The translations under genes and the position numbers were made by a program. A model generated the notes under the pieces. The model did no database searches and was not told the DNA's origin. It was given only the letters and a program-made list of their open reading frames with translations. A stretch of DNA of 64,000 bases, from positions 33,438,001 to 33,502,000 of the forward strand of contig CM067549.1 of the NCBI GenBank assembly GCA_034509755.1, written 5' to 3'. The DNA comes from Anisodus tanguticus. Taxonomy: Eukaryota; Streptophyta; Magnoliopsida; Solanales; Solanaceae. Shown here one piece after another: positions 57,196 to 64,000 of this stretch (position 1 is its first letter; each line of letters begins with the position of its first letter).

Positions 57196-57823
57196 TGATA
57201 ATTTTCTTAAGTTATTAAAGTAAGAGTAATTAATAGTACCTTTTTAAATATAATTATAATTTACAAGAAAAAAGACAGTAAAGGCAAGTTAGAATCCTAT
57301 TCATTGTTCAAACAAAATTAATTCTGAGTCGTACTCATAATCATAAACTCTTTCCTTTTTCTACTTTCATCAACCATCATCGAAATATTTCATGATTTTC
57401 TTATTGATGTCATCATTCAAAGCAGTGAAGTTTTTCAAAGGCTCAAACATTGTGAATCTATAGGAAGTAATTTTTCCAGTCTCAAAGTTACTCGGGTAGC
57501 TTCTTCAGTTTTAACTGTATGACCTCAAACATTCACTTACGATTTTTTTTTTTTTTTGAATCATTCAATGACTTTTTTTTATCTCTGATTTTACATATTG
57601 AAATGTTATTTGCATTATTTTGTATTTAGAGGTCCCGTAACCTCGTGCAGTATATCAGTTTAGAATTAAGTATTAACACACTACATAACTTTAAAATCTA
57701 AATCAACGTTGCACATATAAGATAAATTTTCTATGTTAATCTAAAATACATAATCATATGTTGCTGGATAAATGGAAAAATATAGTAGAAGCTCGGGGTT
57801 CACTAGAAGAAACATAAAGTGAT
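57196..57823. other. AT-rich spacer before the FAR1-like pseudogene
   Basis: No coding match. T-runs near 57542-57580. Possibly upstream region or intron of the FAR1-like copy. Confidence 0.35.
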
Positions 57824-58776
57824 ATGGATGGCGCTAGACTGATTGTTCCTTCTTTAGGCGCTGAAAATTTAAGAGAGCCTTATATTGGTATAAAGTTTCA
57901 GTCACTTGATAATTCATTTAGTTTTTGTCTTGATTATGCTCACCGTAGTGATTTTAGTGTGCGTCAAGGTCATATGACTAAATCAAAAAAAAGATAAATC
58001 AGTAATTGATTTAGAGGATAAAATTTCCCCCAAAGGAACGTCGCGAAAGCAATAGATCCCAAGATAAAACTAGAGAAGGATGCAAAGTGTTGTTATATGT
58101 ATCAAAGAAAGAAAAAGAAAAAAATGGGTTGTTTGTAGACTTGTTTCTGACCACAATCACGAACTTGCTTCTCCATATAGTCAAAAGTCTTTGTGGTCAA
58201 AATGGATAAAGACAGAGGCTCAGAAGAATCTTATGGATTTGCTTGATAACTTTGGAGTCCCAGAAAAAATTGCATCAGTATTGATTAATCTAGCAGGGGT
58301 GTTGATCACCTTAATTTGACAGGAAAATATATTTAAAATTATCTAAAAACTAAGAGACAAAAAATCATAAAAAAGGAGATGCCCAATTAACATTGCACTA
58401 TTTTTAAAAGCGTCAATCCTAGAATCCAGGTTTCTTTTATGCGATCTAGATGTATATAGAGGGCCGCTTAGCCAATTGTTTTTGGGTTGATGCTAGGTCT
58501 AGAATAGCTTATAAGAATTTTGTAGAAATTGTAGTTTTTGATCTAACGTATCTAACAAACAAATATAGGATGCCTTTTTTCTCATTTATCGCGATTAACA
58601 ATCATCATCAGCCTATTTTATTTGTTTGTGCACTAAATTGGGATGAAACTGAGGACACTTTCGAGTGATTACTTCGTACTTGGCAAGAAGCGATGTTTGG
58701 AGTTGCACCTCATACAATCATAACAATTCATGATCGTGCCATAACATATGCAATTGCAAAGATATTTCTTAATAAT

Positions 58777-59134
58777 TGAAAGAAATAATCCCCTTGATTA
58801 TTTTCATTAATTGAAAGGTAAATATACAAGTTACAAAATAGGAGAATCCTATTCCTATTCTACTCTGAAAACCTTATTCTGCCATAATTCTAACTATAAA
58901 ATTATGGTAAGTGTATAAGACTAATTAAGGTAACCTTTACACTTCAATATTACATCAATATACATTCCTAATATACAACCCTTCTATATCTACCGTGATG
59001 GGCCTCTGCCGAGAATGGGCTACTGGCCAGCCCACACCACTGCTGCCCGTGATGGGCTGAAAGCTATTGTTGTACCCGTGGTATACACTATGTATATCAA
59101 GTGTATATCACAGGTATATATACCTTGTTTAACA
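58777..59134 (-). repeat. 3' LTR of the copia element (358 bp)
   Basis: On + it runs TGAAAGAAATAATCC to CCTTGTTTAACA, i.e. TGTTAAACAAGG … ATTTCTTTCA on the element strand. It starts directly after the polyprotein stop. It is rich in TATATACC words and contains a GC-rich GGGCTGGCC segment. The FAR1-like frame ends at its outer edge. Confidence 0.8.
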
Positions 59135-60680
59135 CACCTCCACAGTCATAGCGGGCGGTCTTCGAACGCTGAGACTGTCCCTAAAATCTTCAAAAAGGAC
59201 CACCGGTAGACCCTTTTGTAAAGATGTCTGCAACTTGATATCGAGACGGGACATGGCATACGCGAACGTGACCCCGAGCAACCTTTTCACGGACAAAGTG
59301 AATGTCCATTTCGATAAGCTTAGTGCGTTGGTGCTGAACCGGGTTACCTGAAAGGTAGATGACATTAATATTATCGCAGTATACTAAGGTTTCCTTCTGA
59401 ATGGGACAATGAAGCTCCAAAAGCAAATAACATAACCAATATGATTCTGAGACCACATTAGCTACCCCTCGATATTCGGCCTCGGCATTTGAGCGGGATA
59501 GAGTTGCCTGACGCTTCACAGACTAGGAGACCAAGTTGTTTCCAAGGAACATACAGTAGCCAGACGTCGACCGTATGGTGTCTGGACAACCACCCCAATC
59601 AGCATCTGTGTATGAGACAAGTGTGGATGGCGATGAAGGATATAAATGCAAATCATAGTCCAGTGTACCCTGAATATACTAATAATGCGGTTGATTTCAT
59701 TTATGTGCTCAATTCGGGGATCATGCATGAATAAACACACCTGCTGGACGGCATACATAATATTCGATCTTGTAAAAGTAAGATATTGAAGGGCCCCTGC
59801 AAGACTGCGATAGCGGGTCGGGTCCTTGTATGGTGCGCCGGCCGCGGCACTACGCTTGGGCTTTGTATCAACTGGAGTGAAAGTGGACTTACAAGATGAC
59901 ATCCCAGCCCTCTCGATGATCTCAGCCGCATACTTTCTTTGAGACAAAAACAAACCATCTGAATAACGCTTGACGACAATCCCCAAAAAGTAACTCAACG
60001 GCCCTAAGTCTTTCATAGCAAACTCAGAGCTGAGCATGGCCATGATAGACTGGCGTAAGGCATCGGAAGAGGCAGTCAAAATGATATCATCCACATACAA
60101 CAGAATGTAAGCCAAGGACGAACCACGACGGTAGATGAACAAGGAATTATCTGACCTACTGTGAGTGAACCCAATAGTCGAAACATAGTCAGAACACCTC
60201 GTATACCAGGCCCGTGGAGACTGCTTAAGCCCATATAAGGACTTCTTCAATAAACAGACATGATGAGGACGGTTGGGATCCCTGAATCCCAATGGCTGAT
60301 GCATATAGATTGTTTCCTAGAGATCACCATGTAGGAAAGCATTCTTGACATCCAACTGATGAATAGGCCATGCCTTTGAAAGAGCCAAGCTAAGCGCAGT
60401 GCGAATGGTAGCCGTCTTGACCACCGGACTAAACGTCTCACCACAATCTATCCCAACCTGATGAGTTTTACCATCACCCACAAGTCATGCCTTATGTCGA
60501 GCAAATGAACCATCCGAATTTTCCTTATGAGCAAAAATCCATATAGACCTGATAACATTAATACCAGAGGGACGGGGCACCAACTCCCACGTCTTATTAT
60601 CAATAAGAGCATTATAATCATCAGTCATAGCAATTTTCCAATTCGGATCGTTTAAGGCAGACACAGGATCATGGGGCAAG
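59134..60680 (-). pseudogene. Copia reverse transcriptase and RNase H (decayed)
   Basis: From the right: WKIAMTDDYNALIDNKTWEL (60640), QLDVKNAFLHGDL, LLKKSLYGLKQSPRAWY (60235), catalytic YVDD near 60090 (LLYVDDIILTASSD), KDLGPLSYFLGIVVKRYSDG. RNase H: AEAEYRGVANVVSESYWLCY (59475), YCDNINVIYLSGNP, HQRTKLIEMDIHFVREKV, ending YQVADIFTKG and, after a frameshift, LPVVLFEDFRDSLSV. Confidence 0.85.
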
Positions 60681-61370
60681 GGGGATTTAGATACATTCGA
60701 ATGTAAATTAAAATGTCTTTTTGGTGTAAAAATACCCCGTTGACTACGAGTGACTGGTCTAAGACTCGAGGAAGAGGTGGGTGAATTTTGGGAATTTTTT
60801 GGGCCCGGGATGGATTGGCTAGCAGGCAGTGGGCCTGCTGGCCCAATTCTGGAAGCAGAAAAGCGTCAGAAACAGTAATTGGGACTGGACTAGTTCCAGT
60901 GTTGGGCTGGATTGGCCCAATCACTGAAATTGGCCCAATGAGAAGACTGGGCAGAGCTGACCGAGATTGGCCAGTGGGACCAGCGGGCAGTGGGCCCGAT
61001 GGAGAATTTTGGGTATGGGAGATGTCCGAAAAATGCCGAATAATATACGGGGATATTTGGTCATCCAAAAAATTATACGAACTAGGCTCGGGAGTATGAA
61101 CTTTCGTAAATGGAAATTGGGTTTCATAAAAAATGACATGACGATTAATTATGATTTTTTTGGAGGATAAATCAAAGCATTTGTAACCACGATAATTAGA
61201 CGGATAATCCAAAAACACACACAAAGTAGACCGAGCCTGAAGTTTGTTAATTTTGGTGGATGGGAATAACGGATAACACAAGCACCCAAAAATCCGAAGA
61301 TGAGAATAAGAAGGGTTCTTATTATATAGGATTTGGAGGGAGGAAGAATATGTCAAACCTTTGGAAGGAA

Positions 61371-63270
61371 TTATGTGGCCATTTGTAGGGCATGATGCCA
61401 AAAATATGGGGGTACAGAAGCATGAATTAAGAGAGTTCGGACAATGTTATTTATGGAACGAATTTTGCGTTCGGCTTTCCCATTTTGTGAAGATGTATGA
61501 GGACACGAAAAATGAAAATTGATCCCATTATTGGCACAGAACTCCCAAAACTCCCTATTGTCATACTCTTTTCCATTATCACACTGAATATTTTTTATTT
61601 CTCTTTCGAATTCTGTTATAATGAATGCTCTAAACTTTATGAAGACGGAAAATACTTGAGATTTATTTGCAATTGGAAACGTCCACAAATATTTAGAATA
61701 ATCATCCAAAAAAGAACATAATACCGATGACCCAACGAACTTAGAGTAGGAGACGTCCATAGGTCGCTATGAATAATATCAAATGGCATTGAAGTATGAA
61801 AATTTGAGTCTACAAATGGCAACTTAACACTTTTTCCTAACGAACAAGATTGACAAATTGGGGTACGACTCGTACTCTTACAAGAAATAAAACTATTTTT
61901 ATCTAAAACTGATAAAATAGAGGATCCCGGATGACCAAGACGAGCATGCCACAAGGAAGGAGAAATGGCTGCAAAGGCTGATGGCAAAGCGTGACTCGAT
62001 GGACCGAAACTAGACATGATATGATAAAGATCTCCCCTACTATCACACCTCATGAGAGGACTCCCCGTCTTGAAATCCTTCACAGAGAAACCAAAAGGAT
62101 CAAATTCAACAGAAACAGAATTGTCAATGGTGAACTTTCTGACAGACACTAAGTTTTTAATCAATTTGGGAGCATGTAAAGTATTTTTCAAGATAAAGGG
62201 TGGATTTGGGGGAGACAACGTTTTATGACCATAACCCTGAATTGGAATAGAGTTGTCATTACCAACAATTATACCGCGAGGGTTGCTCAAATTGGAATAA
62301 GATGAGAGAGTACCTGAATCGGATGTCATGTGGGTAGTGGCACCGGTATCCATATACCAATTCGGGTTCGGTTGTGTCAACCCTAGTGTGTATTGTGACC
62401 TCGATATCAGTCTGAGTGGGGCCTGCGGTGTGGTGAGCTTGCGGAGACCGGGGCCCAAGTATTCCAGAACTGGGCTGTCGTGGGCTGAAACTGCTGGAAC
62501 TGTTGTTGTTACTAGGCCAGAGGACAGTGGGTCGTCTGGGATGTTGAAAAGCCCCCTGGTCAGTTGTTGAAAACTGTGGTGGAGGTGGACCGTAGGGCCA
62601 CTGGTCCAAGCCTACGGCCCAGAAGCCCAAGGTTGAGACCAGGGGTTCGGTGGCCCACTGGAACTTGGATGGGACCCACTGCCACTGATTTGGCCACTGT
62701 GACTGTTGCCAGAACCGCCATATTTGCCCCCGCGATTTTTTTTTCTGGCCATTTTTGTTGCCCCCATGGGATTGGTTTTGGTTTGAATTGTTGCCAAAAT
62801 TTTGAGGACTAGGGGAGGAAGTCATCATGACTACGGGACTAGCATTAGTAGCAGCCTTTTTAGCCAAACTGGCTTCTTCCAAGGTAAGCATGGATCGGGC
62901 TTGATAGAACCTTGAAAGAGGATTACTTTGACGAAAGAGAGTTCCAATGCCACTATAGGCCTCGGATAGGCCAGCGACCATCTGTAAAACAAGACGATCG
63001 TCACTAACAAGCGCAGCAACGTTGCGGAGTTAGTCCGCCAATTCCTTCAACCTTTTGCAATATGCTGAAACGTTTGGGAAATTTTCCATGTTGACGTGGG
63101 AAAATCATGTTCAAGGGTAACAGCTTTGGAATTTTGATTATCCTGGAATATGTCATGCAATCTATCCCATGCGGCCATCGCTGTAGCATCTGGTTCGATA
63201 ATTGTCTGTAATAGGTCGGTGAAGATAGTAGAATATATCCACTGAAGGACAGTGGCATCAAGCGTTGTCC
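61371..63270 (-). pseudogene. Copia gag, protease and integrase (decayed)
   Basis: Gag relic LQWIYSTIFTDLLQ … WDRLHDIFQDNQNSKAVTL in broken frames at 63030-63250. A glycine/asparagine-rich stretch follows (62700-62800). Protease NPNWYMDTGATTHMTSDSGT is near 62360. The pre-integrase word LWHARLGHPG is near 61950, then CQSCSLGKSVKLPF. The integrase core DDYSKYLWTFPI … CDNGKEYDNREF … HTSSQNGKAERKIRSI ends near 61371. Confidence 0.82.
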
Positions 63271-63274
63271 ATAA

Positions 63275-63743
63275 TTTAGTATTTACAGTTTATAATATTA
63301 TCTTTTTGATATTATCTTTTTGGATCCCAAATTGCTTAGTATTTACACCCTAGATTTTCAAGAAAGATTAAATTGGGAAGAGGCTCACAGCGGAAGAAAA
63401 CTTAGAAATTTTCAGAAATCTTCTTCTTCCTCTCTAGCATCATTTCATTACTCAAAGTTCTTCAAGAGCAACACTAGAGTTCCTTTTGTTCATTTGTTAT
63501 GTTGTTGTTTTATCTTGGAAGACTATTGCCCATAACGTCAGAGGATATATACGGGGCAATCTTGTCTTAAAGACAGAGTATCATCACTCAACTAAGCGAA
63601 GTTTCAAAGTGGTTGTAATCGTTCTTATTTCCAGTTTGTTGTAATCGTTAGTCGTTTATCCTTTTTGGCTAATGTAATACTTACTTACTTTTCGTTTTCT
63701 GCAATTGTTGTAACTCACAATTCCTTAGAAAAGGTTTCCAGCA
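63275..63743 (+). mobile_element. LTR fragment related to the 22124 solo LTR, opposite orientation
   Basis: Matches the complement of about 22124-22925: TATCTTTTTGGATCCCAAATTG, CTATTGCCCATAACG, GGGGCAATCTTGTCTTAAAG, ACAGAGTATCATCACTCAAC. Ends near TTTCCAGCA, a decayed CCAACA. The first third of the LTR is missing at the copia junction. Confidence 0.7.
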
Positions 63744-64000
63744 TATGTGTGTACAACGTTTTGTGCAGGCATGTCATCAAGTCAAAGAAGTGAAAGTATG
63801 AATAAATTTTTCAAATATTATTTAAACTCTAGTACTCCAACAAGTGTATTTGTGGTGCAATATGATAAGTCTATTGATGCTCCAAATGACAAAATAAGGG
63901 AGAATGATCCTAAATCTAAATATCCAAGGCCCGTCTTGAAAATGTTATATCCTCGCAGAAAAGCATACACTAAAAAAATATGTCAAAATTTTCAAGAAGA

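Larger units (their letters stand above)
58777..63270 (-). mobile_element. Ty1/copia retrotransposon, minus strand, 5'-truncated
   Basis: Order on the minus strand is gag, protease, integrase, RT, RNase H, one LTR. Only the 3' LTR is present. The expected 5' LTR and gag N-terminus are absent, replaced at about 63270 by an LTR fragment of another family. Coding is broken by frameshifts and stops. Confidence 0.85.
57824..64000 (+). pseudogene. FAR1/FHY3-type (MULE-derived) gene, broken by nested retroelements
   Basis: 57824-57995: MDGARLIVPSLGAENLREPY, IGIKFQSLDNSFSF, YAHRSDFSVRQGH, the FAR1 DNA-binding N-terminus, ending in a stop after a poly-A frameshift. 58076-58320: GCKVLLYVSKKEKEK, frameshift, WVVCRLVSDHNHELASP. 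58450-58776: NCFWVDARSRIAYKNF, MPFFSFIAINNHHQPIL, an in-frame stop where Trp is expected, then LLRTWQEAMFGVAPHTI, the MULE transposase core. The frame breaks at KIFLNN by a copia LTR (58777). Past the insertion, TTTTGTGCAG then GCATGTCATCAAGTC (63769) resembles a splice acceptor and reads MSSSQRSESMNKFFKYYLNS, open to the window end. About 90 residues between are missing. Family members are light-signalling transcription factors or live Mutator-like transposases. This copy cannot be functional. Confidence 0.82.

Overview
This window is nuclear DNA from a flowering plant, most likely a solanaceous eudicot. The evidence is split genes with GT-AG introns, long AT-rich non-coding stretches, a dense load of plant transposons, and repeated copies of an RTE/TS-type retroposon tail (…GGGTATGTTGTTGTTGT) that I associate with Solanaceae. 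The family-level assignment rests on recognising repeat families by eye and is inference.

Two genes look intact. (1) 529..9243 (+) is a six-exon YVH1/DUSP12-type dual-specificity phosphatase with a C-terminal zinc domain. All its splice junctions join in frame to give a 361-residue product. Its introns carry PIF/Harbinger-like and Stowaway-like MITEs and two segmental duplications. (2) 29623..34802 (-) is a three-exon pentatricopeptide-repeat (PPR) gene like Arabidopsis PPR596 (At1g80270), 621 residues, probably mitochondrial. Its promoter has a telo-box and a TATA box.

Between and after these genes are decayed genes and transposons. They include an RTE-clade LINE (about 10539..15059), a RAD5/RAD16-like helicase pseudogene (15702..16510, -), and an L1-type LINE remnant split by an insertion (about 17880..19640). 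Next come a probable mitochondrial DNA insertion carrying a chloroplast rps12 scrap (about 20050..21010), a 1,233-bp solo LTR with a perfect 5-bp target duplication (22124..23356), and an unrecognised multi-exon pseudogene with regularly phased small exons (24004..24830, -). A degenerate approx. 85-bp tandem repeat lies at 26069..26410.

The right-hand 26 kb is a nest. A minus-strand LTR remnant (about 37850..57195) was entered by a 12-kb Ty3/gypsy chromovirus (38142..50188, TSD CATAA). It was also entered by a 5.2-kb non-autonomous LTR element with no reverse transcriptase or integrase (50876..56097). The chromovirus was itself entered by a hAT-like element carrying a gypsy gag fragment (43870..45063). 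Farther right, a FAR1/FHY3-type (MULE-derived) gene copy at 57824..64000 is broken by a truncated minus-strand Ty1/copia element (58777..about 63270) fused to an LTR fragment of another family.

The most distinctive pattern is a set of very short insertions of the RTE/TS tail at 5802, 25061, 34442, 36209 and 36561. Each is bounded by its own 14-20 bp target-site duplication, and one contains only 19 inserted bases. No bacterial-style operon, CRISPR array or tRNA/rRNA gene was seen.
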